24,855 bases of DNA from UBA4717 sp002404395 (GCA_937902275.1 CALFNW010000125.1:1-24855), one strand, 5' to 3'; numbered from the stretch's first letter, positions 16,410-24,392 are shown. The notes: generated from the letters alone by a model not told the origin. Numbers and translations are program-made.

Positions 16410-17286
16410 TTTCCTCTTCCTTTACACATTCGGTTCTTTGAATCGAATCGTCAAAGCTTACGACGCAATATTTATAGTTCCAATAATCAGACAACTCGGG
16501 TATGTAACAATCATCCGCAAATGCCCTTCTGAATGTTCGTGTTAATTTCACAGCCGATTTGATTATCTGGTTAAATAGTTTCGTAAACAGTATCTTTTTA
16601 TGATTGTATTTTGCTATCATCCGCACAAGATCTGAGGTAGAAACCAATTCTTTGTTCTGCGGTGTAAGGATCCCTCCGACTCGTTCATCAATAACCAAAC
16701 GGACGAATTCGCATAAATTGTCAATATAAATCATGCTTTTCTTGTTTGGGTATTCCGGGAATATCGGGGTTTTCTTTGCAATATTGCTGATCGAATTATA
16801 ATTTCCGCGGCAGCCCTTTCCGTAGACAAACGGCGGGCGAACATAAGAGACCGTGAAATTGTCATCCTCCAATTTTCTTATTCCTACATCACCTTGCAAC
16901 TTACTGTCGCCATAAAAGCTGCAAGGCGCCTCAGCCGATCTATCGGAAACATTATCGCAGTAATCGCCGTATACATTCATAGAACTGAATATAATAAAAT
17001 GCTTAGTTCCGTGCGCTTTAGCCCATGATGCTATTTCTATCGAAAGATCGCGATTGACCGAATAAAAGAGGTCTCTCATGTCTTCGGTTATTTTATTGAT
17101 ATGCGCTATACCTGCAAGGTCAACGACCGTTTCGTATTTTTCAAACTCTGCCTCTTTCCAAGAACCGTTTAAGGAGGCAAATATATCGACATTATACTTA
17201 TCCGGGTACTTTCCAAGCCAAGCTTTTAATGATTCTCCGATATAGCTGTATTTTCCGATGATCAAAACATTCTTCAATCTGTCCAC
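16402..17286 (-). CDS. NAD-dependent epimerase/dehydratase family (SDR) nucleotide-sugar enzyme
   Basis: 294 residues of extended SDR type. The nucleotide loop is GKYSYIG (11-17), a less common form of GxxGxxG. FSSMNVYG (100-107) carries the catalytic Ser, YGDSK gives Tyr125 and Lys129, and VRPPFVYGKG lies further on. No aminotransferase is present to use the 4-keto product of the dehydratase at 22282-24306. A 4-reductase making UDP-QuiNAc or UDP-FucNAc is therefore a reasonable guess, as is a 4-epimerase. The reaction is not decided by sequence. It begins 3 bp after the upstream ATP-grasp stop. GTG 17286 is the longest sensible start; TTG 17277 (giving LKNVLIIG...) has GGTGG just upstream and is an equal alternative. 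Confidence 0.7.
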   Translation of the reverse strand: MDRLKNVLIIGKYSYIGESLKAWLGKYPDKYNVDIFASLNGSWKEAEFEKYETVVDLAGIAHINKITEDMRDLFYSVNRDLSIEIASWAKAHGTKHFIIFSSMNVYGDYCDNVSDRSAEAPCSFYGDSKLQGDVGIRKLEDDNFTVSYVRPPFVYGKGCRGNYNSISNIAKKTPIFPEYPNKKSMIYIDNLCEFVRLVIDERVGGILTPQNKELVSTSDLVRMIAKYNHKKILFTKLFNQIIKSAVKLTRTFRRAFADDCYIPELSDYWNYKYCVVSFDDSIQRTECVKEEEND

Positions 17287-17289
17287 CGC

Positions 17290-18405
17290 TTACTTATATT
17301 CTTCCCAATGTTCAAATAATTGTTCAAACGGAGCCATGTCTTTTTCGTTATAGTAGTAGGTACCCTTTGCAGCCTTAAAATCTCTCAGCCACTCTGCCAG
17401 ACTGACCTTACCGCCGTCTACACGAATACCATAGTCTATAACTTCTGACATATCCGTAAAATCGTCGAATTCTTTTTCATCATCGGCGTCTATATGCCCT
17501 GCTTCCATGCTCTTTACCCACAGATATGACAGCGGCATTCCCGCAACAGTTGATGAATAGTTCCAAGCCGACGCACGGAAATTTGCTTCAAGGAAATAAT
17601 ATGTATCATCCTGATCAATGATAAATTCGACCTCAAAGATACCTTCAAAGCCGATCTCCTCAAATAATCTTCTGATTTTTTCGCCCATCTCGGCATTCTT
17701 AAACATGGTGACATCATGATACGGACTATAGTAGCCCGGTATCAAATATTTCCATGTAAGCGCTGTTCCGAAAAAAATCTCTTTACCACGGTTGATCGTA
17801 AAGCCTTCAATAGCATACTCATTCTTTTTGTCAATGAACGGCTGGATCTGTATAAGCGGGCTGGTGATCTTCTTTGATGCCGCCGCCAATTCATTCTCAT
17901 TGCGGCAAATAAAAACATCAGATTTCCAACCGCCTGCCGTCGGCGATATATCTTTTGTGATAACCGGGTATTTAAGTCCGCTTGGAATTTCCCCTGATTT
18001 CACTACCACCGATTCAAGTACATTGAATCCATGCTTCTTTGCAAGAGCAAGTATCCGCTGCTTGTCCATGAATTCATTGATACGTCCCTGTTTGCCCGCA
18101 TTATAACAGATAAATTTATCTTTTAATTCATCATAATGCTGATCGACATATCCTATGCACATATCATCGGAAAACAAGACGTATGGCTTTAATTCCTCAG
18201 CTCCGTATTCTCTTAACAGTAATTCAAATCCCTGTTTGACAGTATCAACATGGTGACAAACAGAAATATATCTGCTCAGAGAAGCAACCGGTCCTTTTCT
18301 TTTTATGGAAATAAAGATCGGTCTGATACCATTTTCTCCGAGACTTCTGATCAATCCAAGCGGATTATAATGTTCTTGCGCGAACACAATTACTTTATTC
18401 TTCAT
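17290..18405 (-). CDS. ATP-grasp ligase, copy 1
   Basis: 371 residues. The N-terminal strand FAQEHYNPLGLIRSLGENG (8-26) leads into an ATP-grasp domain. Lys151 in VITKDISP should contact ATP. FEVEFIIDQ (257-265) and YYFLEANFR (269-277) supply the metal-binding acidic residues and the closing Glu273/Asn275/Arg277. Such enzymes activate a carboxylate as acyl phosphate and join it to an amine or other nucleophile. In a polysaccharide locus the likely job is attaching an amino acid or other acid to a sugar; the substrates are unknown. It is a clear paralogue of the protein at 19572-20705, with long shared blocks (NAGxxGRINEFMDK, GGWKSDV, EWLRDFK, EHYNPLG), and the two flank a transporter gene. GAGGAA lies ten bases before ATG 18405. 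Confidence 0.8.
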   Translation of the reverse strand: MKNKVIVFAQEHYNPLGLIRSLGENGIRPIFISIKRKGPVASLSRYISVCHHVDTVKQGFELLLREYGAEELKPYVLFSDDMCIGYVDQHYDELKDKFICYNAGKQGRINEFMDKQRILALAKKHGFNVLESVVVKSGEIPSGLKYPVITKDISPTAGGWKSDVFICRNENELAAASKKITSPLIQIQPFIDKKNEYAIEGFTINRGKEIFFGTALTWKYLIPGYYSPYHDVTMFKNAEMGEKIRRLFEEIGFEGIFEVEFIIDQDDTYYFLEANFRASAWNYSSTVAGMPLSYLWVKSMEAGHIDADDEKEFDDFTDMSEVIDYGIRVDGGKVSLAEWLRDFKAAKGTYYYNEKDMAPFEQLFEHWEEYK

Positions 18406-18438
18406 TTTTCACAATTTCCTCTATTGAGATGGCCGCAG

Positions 18439-19557
18439 TTATTTTCTGTTCGCGCTCATTCCGGTCTTTAAATCGTAGATGATCATAAAGAACACAACAA
18501 TAAAGCCAAGGTATCCGTTAATTCCGTAAAGAACGTTAATAAGCCCCTTATAAGGTACGAAGCATGCGATCACGCAACCAAGCACTCCTCCGACAATAGT
18601 AACTATTTTATACTTGTTTGTTCCTTCATACGAAATTTTTCTCACACCCGTCCAAAGAAGCGGAACTGCGGTAGTATAAATCCCGGCGCATATAATAATT
18701 GCAAATATCTGTGCAAGGAACGGGTGTATCTGAGCGGCAAGCACCAATGCCGGAATATCCGCACCCGCCGTTTTATCAATATGTCCGATCAGGGCGAAGC
18801 AACACACCACCGCCGCCCCAAAGATGAACAACGTAGAAAGCAACATTCCGATATTAACTTCTTTAAGCTTGTTTTTCGCGCCGATCTCGGCTAAAAATGC
18901 CGCAAACCAAAGAATCACGAAGCCACCGTATGAAGCACCGGAGTAAAACGGATTGCCCCCGCCGACTTGCTTCATTGTGTCAGAATAAACACCTGCATCT
19001 ATTGCCGACATATTCTGAACCAAGTCAGGCGCCCCGGTAATTGCAGTGATGCCTGCCACTACAATTATCATTATTACAATGATCGGTCCCAGCTTGCTGA
19101 GACTTTTAAGAATCCCGTCAAGACCGAAAATGACCGTTGCCACAACCATTATTGTAAGCGCTGCTGCACCCACTCCGAACGGAGCTCCCCACTGTTGTGT
19201 AGCGGTTGAATTTGCGCCGCCACACATAACGATAAAGCTCATGTAGCAAAACAAAGCGGAGAAATAATCAAAAAACACGCTTGCGATCTTTCCGAACCTG
19301 CGTCCGAAGACTCCGCAATACGTTTCATATATATCGCCTCCGCGTGTGAGGCCCAAGCGATTGCCGTTTGTTGCAAAAGACAAGTTCGTATAAACATAAA
19401 TTGCGGCAGCAACAAGAATAACAACAGGAAAAAGCGAACCGTAGGAAGCTTCATATTGCACAACTTCCTGCATCGTCGCAAATCCCGCTCCTATATAAAA
19501 TGAAATGCATGCGCCGCAAAGAGTTATGATCGATGCAATACTGATTTTTTTGTTCAT
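18439..19557 (-). CDS. YkvI-family membrane protein (APC-superfamily transporter-like)
   Basis: 372 residues, about ten hydrophobic helices. The opening helix has SFYIGAGFATMQEVVQYE (19-36), a broken first helix with a Gly-Ala-Gly turn like the YkvI group and other LeuT-fold carriers. These are probably sodium- or proton-coupled carriers of amino acids or related solutes; substrates of YkvI itself are not established as far as I know. It lies 14 bp after one ATP-grasp ligase and 33 bp before its paralogue, which suggests it supplies or exports their small-molecule substrate. A carrier of this family is not a standard capsule-locus component. GGCGGAGA lies just before ATG 19557. Confidence 0.75.
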   Translation of the reverse strand: MNKKISIASIITLCGACISFYIGAGFATMQEVVQYEASYGSLFPVVILVAAAIYVYTNLSFATNGNRLGLTRGGDIYETYCGVFGRRFGKIASVFFDYFSALFCYMSFIVMCGGANSTATQQWGAPFGVGAAALTIMVVATVIFGLDGILKSLSKLGPIIVIMIIVVAGITAITGAPDLVQNMSAIDAGVYSDTMKQVGGGNPFYSGASYGGFVILWFAAFLAEIGAKNKLKEVNIGMLLSTLFIFGAAVVCCFALIGHIDKTAGADIPALVLAAQIHPFLAQIFAIIICAGIYTTAVPLLWTGVRKISYEGTNKYKIVTIVGGVLGCVIACFVPYKGLINVLYGINGYLGFIVVFFMIIYDLKTGMSANRK

Positions 19558-19571
19558 AAATATCTCCGCCG

Positions 19572-20705
19572 TCAGCCCAGATCATCCCAATTTTCTACGC
19601 AGATTCTCCAAGGCTCAATATCATCAGTGCTATAGTAATAACCGCACTTTGCTTCTTTAAAATCTCTCAGCCACTCAGCCGCATCAATTTTTCCGGTCTT
19701 AACTCGTTTGGCATAGTCGATCGGTTCAACCATAGCCGTAAAAGGTTCAAATTGTTTCTGAGCATCGTCACGGAGATGACCCTGCTCCTGCGTTTCAGCC
19801 CACAGCACGGGAAGCGGCATACCTGCCTTTGTGGCAGCATAGGACCAGGTGCTGTTACGGAAATTTATTTCTCCGAAATAGTATGTTCCATCCTGATCGA
19901 TCAGGAATTCAACTTCATATACGCCCTCAAATCCTATCTCAGCAAACATTCCTTTCAGTGCATTACGGATATATTCATTATCCATCACTTTCACTGTCAT
20001 GTAAGGGCTGTAATAATCCGGCAGGAGATAGTTATATGTGCTGACAATTGCGATCAATACATCCTTGCCTTTATTGGCAGAAAAGCCTTCCATACAATAT
20101 TCGTTTTGCTTTTCAATATATTTCTGTACAAGCACGGTCGGAGCTTCAATGGACTCATACGCCTTTTTTAACTCCTGCTCATTATGGCAGATATGCACAT
20201 CAGATTTCCAACCGCCGATGTTAGGAGAAATTGACTTGGTAATAACGGGATAACCCAATCCTGCCGGAATCTCACCGCGCCTGCAGACCTTCGCTTCCAA
20301 AACATTCAGCCCATGTTTCTTAGCAAGCTCAAGAATGTTATGCTTATCCATGAACTCGTTAATGCGCCCTGCCGCACCGGCATTAAAGAAAATAAATTTT
20401 TCATTCATTTCTTCATAGTGAAGATCAAGATAACCCACACTCTTATCATCAGAGCTGAACACAAAAGGCTTCAGACCCGTTTCAGCCGCAACATTACCAT
20501 ACTCACGAACAAGGACTTCATATCCCTCTTCAACACTGTTAACATAATGTACTTTTTCATTATACTTACTTGCCGAAGCGAATGTACCGCGTCCCTTAAT
20601 TGCAATGAAAACCGGTTTCACACCCGCCTCTCCCAGACTCCGGATTACTCCGAGGGGATTATAATGTTCAATTGCCATCACGATGCAAAGGTGATTTTTC
20701 CACAT
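19572..20705 (-). CDS. ATP-grasp ligase, copy 2
   Basis: 377 residues from ATG 20705, chosen because the N-terminus (MWKNHLCIVMAIEHYNPLG) then lines up with the paralogue at 17290-18405. AAGGAG is ten bases upstream and the codon follows the previous stop by 1 bp. An open frame reaches 20795 but overlaps that gene. ATP-grasp landmarks: Lys157 in VITKSISP, YEVEFLIDQ (263-271), and Glu279, Asn281 and Arg283 in YYFGEINFR. It should ligate a carboxylic acid to an amine using ATP; substrates are unknown. It lies two genes after a PIG-L deacetylase, which can expose a free amine on an amino sugar. One coherent but unproven idea is that the ligase acylates that amine. The other is amide formation on a uronic acid carboxyl. 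Confidence 0.8.
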   Translation of the reverse strand: MWKNHLCIVMAIEHYNPLGVIRSLGEAGVKPVFIAIKGRGTFASASKYNEKVHYVNSVEEGYEVLVREYGNVAAETGLKPFVFSSDDKSVGYLDLHYEEMNEKFIFFNAGAAGRINEFMDKHNILELAKKHGLNVLEAKVCRRGEIPAGLGYPVITKSISPNIGGWKSDVHICHNEQELKKAYESIEAPTVLVQKYIEKQNEYCMEGFSANKGKDVLIAIVSTYNYLLPDYYSPYMTVKVMDNEYIRNALKGMFAEIGFEGVYEVEFLIDQDGTYYFGEINFRNSTWSYAATKAGMPLPVLWAETQEQGHLRDDAQKQFEPFTAMVEPIDYAKRVKTGKIDAAEWLRDFKEAKCGYYYSTDDIEPWRICVENWDDLG

Positions 20706-20706
20706 T

Positions 20707-21360
20707 TCATTTATACTCCTTCTCGCTATCATTGTGATATGTATTTTCTTCAACTTCACGTGACTTATCTTTACTGACCTCTTCACGATACACATTTTTA
20801 CCGATCACAACCGGTGCAATGATTCCAAAGAAAGTCCTCAGATCCAAACCAAAGCTCATTTGGTCCGCATAATCCGCATCCATTCTGAATTGCAGATCGC
20901 GATCAGAATCAGAGCGGTAATCTATGTCTACAGTACAGAACATTCCGGGAAGAATATCATATCTTCTGCAATAACGTTCATTATTTTTATACGGTTCAAA
21001 TTCAACCGGAAGGATCGGCCGCGGTCCTATGATCGCCATGTCGCCTTTTAAAATATTTATCATCTGAGGAAGCTCATCCAAGCTTGTTCGTCTGAGAAAA
21101 GCTCCCGTTTTTGTGATCCTTGCGTCATCCGATCTGGTGGCAACACCGCCCATCTCGTAAGCATGATTAACCATGGTCCGAAATTTGTAGACGGTAAATA
21201 CTTTTTGACCTTTTCCCAATCTCTCTTGCTTGAAAATGACCGGACCTTTACTGTCAATTTTTATCGCGACCGCAATTATAAGCATCGGCACGGAACAGAC
21301 GATCAGTCCGAGTAAAGAAAGCGTACAACCTATAAGCCGTTTAAAAAAATGCTGATACAT
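20707..21360 (-). CDS. Undecaprenyl-phosphate sugar-1-phosphate transferase (PglC/WcaJ-type initiating enzyme)
   Basis: 217 residues of the bacterial sugar transferase family, small monotopic form. The N-terminal membrane helix is at 10-32. KIDSKGPVIFKQERLG (34-49), YKFRTM (58-63), the catalytic Asp95-Glu96 pair in RRTSLDELPQ and IIGPRP (110-115) are all present. It transfers a sugar-1-phosphate from a UDP-sugar to undecaprenyl phosphate, starting each repeat unit. The dehydratase upstream suggests a 6-deoxy-HexNAc-type first sugar, but this is inferred. A polar, charged tail of about 25 residues (VSKDKSREVEENTYHNDSEK) extends beyond the usual end. AGGAG is seven bases before ATG 21360, which directly follows the previous TAA. 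Confidence 0.9.
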   Translation of the reverse strand: MYQHFFKRLIGCTLSLLGLIVCSVPMLIIAVAIKIDSKGPVIFKQERLGKGQKVFTVYKFRTMVNHAYEMGGVATRSDDARITKTGAFLRRTSLDELPQMINILKGDMAIIGPRPILPVEFEPYKNNERYCRRYDILPGMFCTVDIDYRSDSDRDLQFRMDADYADQMSFGLDLRTFFGIIAPVVIGKNVYREEVSKDKSREVEENTYHNDSEKEYK

Positions 21361-22032
21361 TTACTTGCTCCTAAACACGCATTCGAAAGATTCCGCGTAG
21401 TTACATCCTGCCTGTGCGCCGCGATAAGCAGCGAGTCCTGTCATAGCCTCGGCTGACCGCGGGTGCGGATACGGGCGCATTACACCGGCATAAGCTTCCA
21501 ATGCTTTCAGCTTAACATTCATGCCTTCTTGGCCTATTTCAAACCATGTGTTAGGTTGAAACCTGTTTTCCGCGGTATTAAGACTCCACTCAGTACTTGA
21601 AGGGACCTCCATGTACAAAAATTCTCTTAGTTTCGGAACGCCTTCCGTTCTTTGAAACAGTCGGCAGGCAGCAACGACTGCCCTCGCCGTTTCTTGATGA
21701 TCAACATTCACATCAGCAGGATGATGGGTGATGATAGCTTCTGCTTGCCAATCGATGATGCACTTCTCAATAAACTGCACCACGTCGAGGTGCGGGCTTA
21801 CGTTCATTTTGATATTCGGGAAGTCAGCATGATATACTTTTTCAACTCCGATCATTGACATTGCCTTAGCTGCGTCTTCTGCAAGCGTATCCGAACGGTT
21901 TGCGCGAGCTGACGCATTCCCGGACATTACAGCTACAGCGATCATATGCCCTTGTTTTGACAATCTGTATATAGTTGCACCGGCCCCGAGCACCTCGTCA
22001 TCGGGGTGTGCGACTACGACTAAATAATTCAT
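21361..22032 (-). CDS. PIG-L family (LmbE-like) zinc deacetylase
   Basis: 223 residues. The signature AHPDDEVLGAG at 8-18 (His9, Asp11, Asp12) and HHPADVNVDHQE (103-114) supply the zinc ligands and catalytic Asp of the PIG-L fold. The family removes N-acetyl groups from GlcNAc-containing substrates (GPI, mycothiol, bacillithiol and some glycan precursors). Here the likely target is an N-acetylated sugar, either UDP-linked or undecaprenyl-linked; no membrane segment is visible. I start it at ATG 22032 (MNYLVVVAHPDDE), where the family normally starts and AGGGAAG lies seven bases upstream. ATG 22050 is in frame but has no ribosome site. The gene is preceded by a 249-bp gap with hairpins and promoter-like sequences and directly abuts the initiating transferase. 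Confidence 0.85.
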   Translation of the reverse strand: MNYLVVVAHPDDEVLGAGATIYRLSKQGHMIAVAVMSGNASARANRSDTLAEDAAKAMSMIGVEKVYHADFPNIKMNVSPHLDVVQFIEKCIIDWQAEAIITHHPADVNVDHQETARAVVAACRLFQRTEGVPKLREFLYMEVPSSTEWSLNTAENRFQPNTWFEIGQEGMNVKLKALEAYAGVMRPYPHPRSAEAMTGLAAYRGAQAGCNYAESFECVFRSK

Positions 22033-22106
22033 AATATGCTTCCCTTTCATGACTGTTTATGAGTTGATTTTTAACATCGTCTGCGCCGAATTTGCACTTA
22101 AGAATG

Positions 22107-22186
22107 ATTTTCGCAAGATGCGGCATCGCTTTGTCAAATATGGTCAGCCGAAATTCACTATTTTCTCTCCGTCGTTGATTTGTCAA
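22107..22186 (-). promoter_or_regulatory. Two tandem promoter-like sequences upstream of the deacetylase gene
   Basis: On the minus strand there are two perfect TTGACA boxes. The one at 22181-22186 has AATAGT (22157-22162) after 18 bp. The one at 22132-22137 has GAAAAT (22107-22112) after 19 bp. The -10 boxes are only 4/6 matches. The position, just after two hairpins that follow the dehydratase gene, makes a second entry point for transcription likely. Confidence 0.4.
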
Positions 22187-22194
22187 GCCTTTTC

Positions 22195-22220
22195 GCTCGC
22201 ACGCCAAAAAGCGCGCAAGC
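22195..22220 (-). terminator. Strong 10-bp hairpin between dehydratase and deacetylase genes
   Basis: Minus-strand GCTTGCGCGC, a six-base loop TTTTTG, GCGTGCGAGC: ten pairs including two G-U. No T-run follows on the minus strand, so factor-independent termination is uncertain. It could stabilise or process the mRNA, and it lies directly before a TTGACA box. Confidence 0.35.
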
Positions 22221-22233
22221 TAAATGCGGTTAA

Positions 22234-22275
22234 CGGGGGGTATGGAAAGGGCTGCGCCCTTAAAATAGTCCCCCG
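22234..22275 (-). terminator. Two-tier GC hairpin just after the dehydratase stop codon
   Basis: Outer arms CGGGGG/CCCCCG enclose inner arms AAGGGC/GCCCTT around the loop GCA, with unpaired stretches of 8 and 7 bases. It begins seven bases after the stop codon. It lacks a T-tract. It may reduce read-through or protect the upstream message, separating expression of the dehydratase from the rest of the operon. Confidence 0.35.
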
Positions 22276-22281
22276 ATGCAT

Positions 22282-24306
22282 TTAACGGTGGTTTTGGGAG
22301 CAAGTGTCCCCCATAGGGTGATAGGTTACCACGACGCTTTGGACGAGGGCGCGGATCTCCGATTCCCTGCCCTCATACGCGGCTTCCATGAGCATTTGAA
22401 GCTGTTCAAGGAAGGTATCCGCATCAAAGGGGATCGGGTTGCCTATATGTATCAAATGATTCGGGGTCGTTCTCATGCCCTCCTCGGACATGAGTTTTTC
22501 CTCATAGAGTTTTTCGCCGGGGCGCAATCCCGTATACTCGATCTTGATATCGACGTCGGGGCGGAAGCCCGAGAGTCTTATCAGGTTCCGGGCGAGGGTA
22601 TCTATTTTTACGGGCGAGCCCATATCCAAAACGAAGATCTCGCCGCCCTTTGCGTAGGTTCCCGCCTGCAGGACGAGCGAGGCGGCTTCGGGTATTGTCA
22701 TAAAGTATCTGATGATATCGGGGTGAGTGACGGTGACGGGGCCGCCTTTGGCGATCTGCTCTTTAAAGCGCGGGACGACCGAGCCGTTACTGCCGAGCAC
22801 GTTACCGAAGCGGACTGCGACAAACTCGGTCCGCGGGTTCTGCGTTTGTTTTGCGATCGCGCGCATACTTCCGTCCTCGTCGTCGCTATGGACGTGCAGC
22901 GGCAAAAGCTCGCCGGCTTTACCGTCGCGGATCTTACGGTCGAAGGACTGTATTATCATTTCGCAGAGGCGTTTGGAGGCGCCCATGATATTTGTGGGGT
23001 TGACTGCCTTATCGGTGGAGATCAGGACGAAGCGTTTACAGCCGTTGGTCATAGCGGCGTAGGCGGTTTTATATGTACCGATCGCGTTATTCTTGATCGA
23101 CTCGCAGGGGCTGTCTTCCATGAGGGGGACATGTTTATGTGCGGCGGCGTGGTACACGACGTCGGGTTTATAGGTTTCAAAGACCTGATTTATGCGGCGG
23201 CTGTCGCGGACCGAGCCGATGAGGACGGCAAGGTTCAATTTCGGGAACTTATCCTCAAGCTCAAGGCGGATAGCGTGGGCATTATTTTCGTAGATATCGA
23301 AGATTATAAGTTGTTTGGGGTCATGGGAAGCGATCTGGCGGCAAAGCTCGCTGCCGATCGAGCCGCCTCCGCCGGTGACGAGGATCGTTTTACCTTTGAT
23401 GAAGGAATAGATCTCCTCCATATCGACGCGGACGGGGTCGCGGCCGAGGAGGTCCTCGACGGCGATCTCTTTCATCTGGCTTGCGGAGACCTTACCGTTG
23501 ACGAACTGATAGACGCCGGGGAGGTTTTTCAGGATACAGGAAGTTTCCTTACAGATATCGAGGATATCGCGGCGCACCTCGGGGGTAGCGCTGGGTATAG
23601 CCAGAAAGATCTTTTCGATCTTATACTTATCGGCGTTAAGCAAGATATCGTCTCTGCCGCCGACGATCGGTACGCCGTCGATAAAGCAGCCCCATTTACT
23701 TTTATCGTCGTCGATGATACAGCAGACGCGGTCGTTGAGTTTATCGGAGTTATGCAGGTCGCGCAGGATCATCTGACCTGCGGAGCCGGCGCCGATAAGC
23801 ATTACGCGGCTTGCGGTCTTAGCGCCGAGCATACGTGCGCGGCGATTTTTTTCGAGGTTCAGGAAGCGGTAGGCGAAGCGGACGACGAGGGTAAGCATGA
23901 ACTGAATGACGGTACCGAGGATATAGTATGAAGTAGGCATACGCTCAAAGATGAGGGTGATGCCGACGGTATGGATACCGCCGAGGATAACAACAGCGGC
24001 GAGGGTACGTTCAAGCTCGGTAAAGCTTGCGAACTTCCAGACGCTGCGGTAGAGTTTAAAGCTCCAGAGGAGAATGACGGTAACAACGGCGAAGGCGGGT
24101 GCGAATTTCAGCCATGAGTTAAGGAAGTTTTCGGGGATCTGTGAGAAGCGGCAATCGAAGCGGATCCACAGGGCGGCGAAGTAGGCGCCTGCCGACATGA
24201 CGACGTCGTACAAGGCCAGCAGCAAGGTTACGGCGGCATGGCGATCGAGGGTTTTATGTACGGAATTATCTGATGGGTTATTATTGTTATTATTGTTTTT
24301 CTTCAT
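22282..24306 (-). CDS. UDP-GlcNAc 4,6-dehydratase, membrane-bound (PglF/CapD/WbpM type)
   Basis: 674 residues. Four membrane helices lie at about 24-48, 65-83, 102-120 and 127-147. A first nucleotide-binding fold (VMLIGAGSAGQM, 168-179) is followed by the catalytic SDR domain with VTGGGGSIGSE (310-320), STDKAVNPTN (430-439) and Met441-x3-Lys445, where Met replaces the usual Tyr as in this enzyme group. The product should be UDP-2-acetamido-2,6-dideoxy-4-hexulose, made at the membrane. No aminotransferase follows, so the SDR at 16402-17286 may reduce it. The N-terminus carries seven Asn in a row. I use ATG 24306; a GTG at 24342 is in frame. The SD-like GAAAGGT lies 28 bases before the ATG, across a GC-rich hairpin. 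It is the first gene of the leftward operon and is GC-rich. Confidence 0.9.
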   Translation of the reverse strand: MKKNNNNNNNPSDNSVHKTLDRHAAVTLLLALYDVVMSAGAYFAALWIRFDCRFSQIPENFLNSWLKFAPAFAVVTVILLWSFKLYRSVWKFASFTELERTLAAVVILGGIHTVGITLIFERMPTSYYILGTVIQFMLTLVVRFAYRFLNLEKNRRARMLGAKTASRVMLIGAGSAGQMILRDLHNSDKLNDRVCCIIDDDKSKWGCFIDGVPIVGGRDDILLNADKYKIEKIFLAIPSATPEVRRDILDICKETSCILKNLPGVYQFVNGKVSASQMKEIAVEDLLGRDPVRVDMEEIYSFIKGKTILVTGGGGSIGSELCRQIASHDPKQLIIFDIYENNAHAIRLELEDKFPKLNLAVLIGSVRDSRRINQVFETYKPDVVYHAAAHKHVPLMEDSPCESIKNNAIGTYKTAYAAMTNGCKRFVLISTDKAVNPTNIMGASKRLCEMIIQSFDRKIRDGKAGELLPLHVHSDDEDGSMRAIAKQTQNPRTEFVAVRFGNVLGSNGSVVPRFKEQIAKGGPVTVTHPDIIRYFMTIPEAASLVLQAGTYAKGGEIFVLDMGSPVKIDTLARNLIRLSGFRPDVDIKIEYTGLRPGEKLYEEKLMSEEGMRTTPNHLIHIGNPIPFDADTFLEQLQMLMEAAYEGRESEIRALVQSVVVTYHPMGDTCSQNHR

Positions 24307-24317
24307 AAATCGTAATC

Positions 24318-24340
24318 GCCGGCGGGCGCCGGCACCTTTC
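24318..24340 (-). promoter_or_regulatory. Hairpin between an SD-like sequence and the start codon of the dehydratase gene
   Basis: On the minus strand GAAAGGT (24340-24334) is followed by GCCGGC, loop GCCC, GCCGGC (24333-24318) and then ATG at 24306. Folding would remove about 16 bases and bring the ribosome site close to the ATG. Alternatively, translation starts at GTG 24342. Either way the stable stem lies in the initiation region. Confidence 0.4.
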
Positions 24341-24343
24341 ACG

Positions 24344-24378
24344 AAAAATCAGCCCTGATGAGGAGGTCATCAAGGCTG
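24344..24378 (-). terminator. Terminator-like attenuator in the leader of the leftward operon
   Basis: Minus-strand CAGCCTTGATGA, loop CCTCC, TCATCAGGGCTG: twelve pairs with one G-U, followed after one A by TTTTT (24348-24344). This has all parts of an intrinsic terminator, yet it lies between the promoter at 24476-24505 and the first gene. It should therefore stop part of the transcripts unless an antitermination factor or an alternative fold intervenes. The loop CCUCC is complementary to a Shine-Dalgarno core. Confidence 0.6.
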
Positions 24379-24392
24379 ACTCGGTATTTCAA

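Noticed and set aside
19572..20795. Longer form of the second ATP-grasp protein starting at 20795
   Set aside because: The extra 30 residues lie within the end of the sugar transferase gene and have no counterpart in the paralogue; ATG 20705 has AAGGAG upstream.
22276..23931. 551-residue open frame on the plus strand opposite the dehydratase gene
   Set aside because: It mirrors a well-recognised SDR enzyme with intact motifs. Long antisense frames are common opposite GC-rich genes, the protein has no recognisable domain, and no ribosome site precedes it.
24270..24303. AAT/AAC microsatellite coding seven Asn as a phase-variation switch
   Set aside because: The repeat is built of three-base codons, so slippage would add or remove Asn without shifting the frame.
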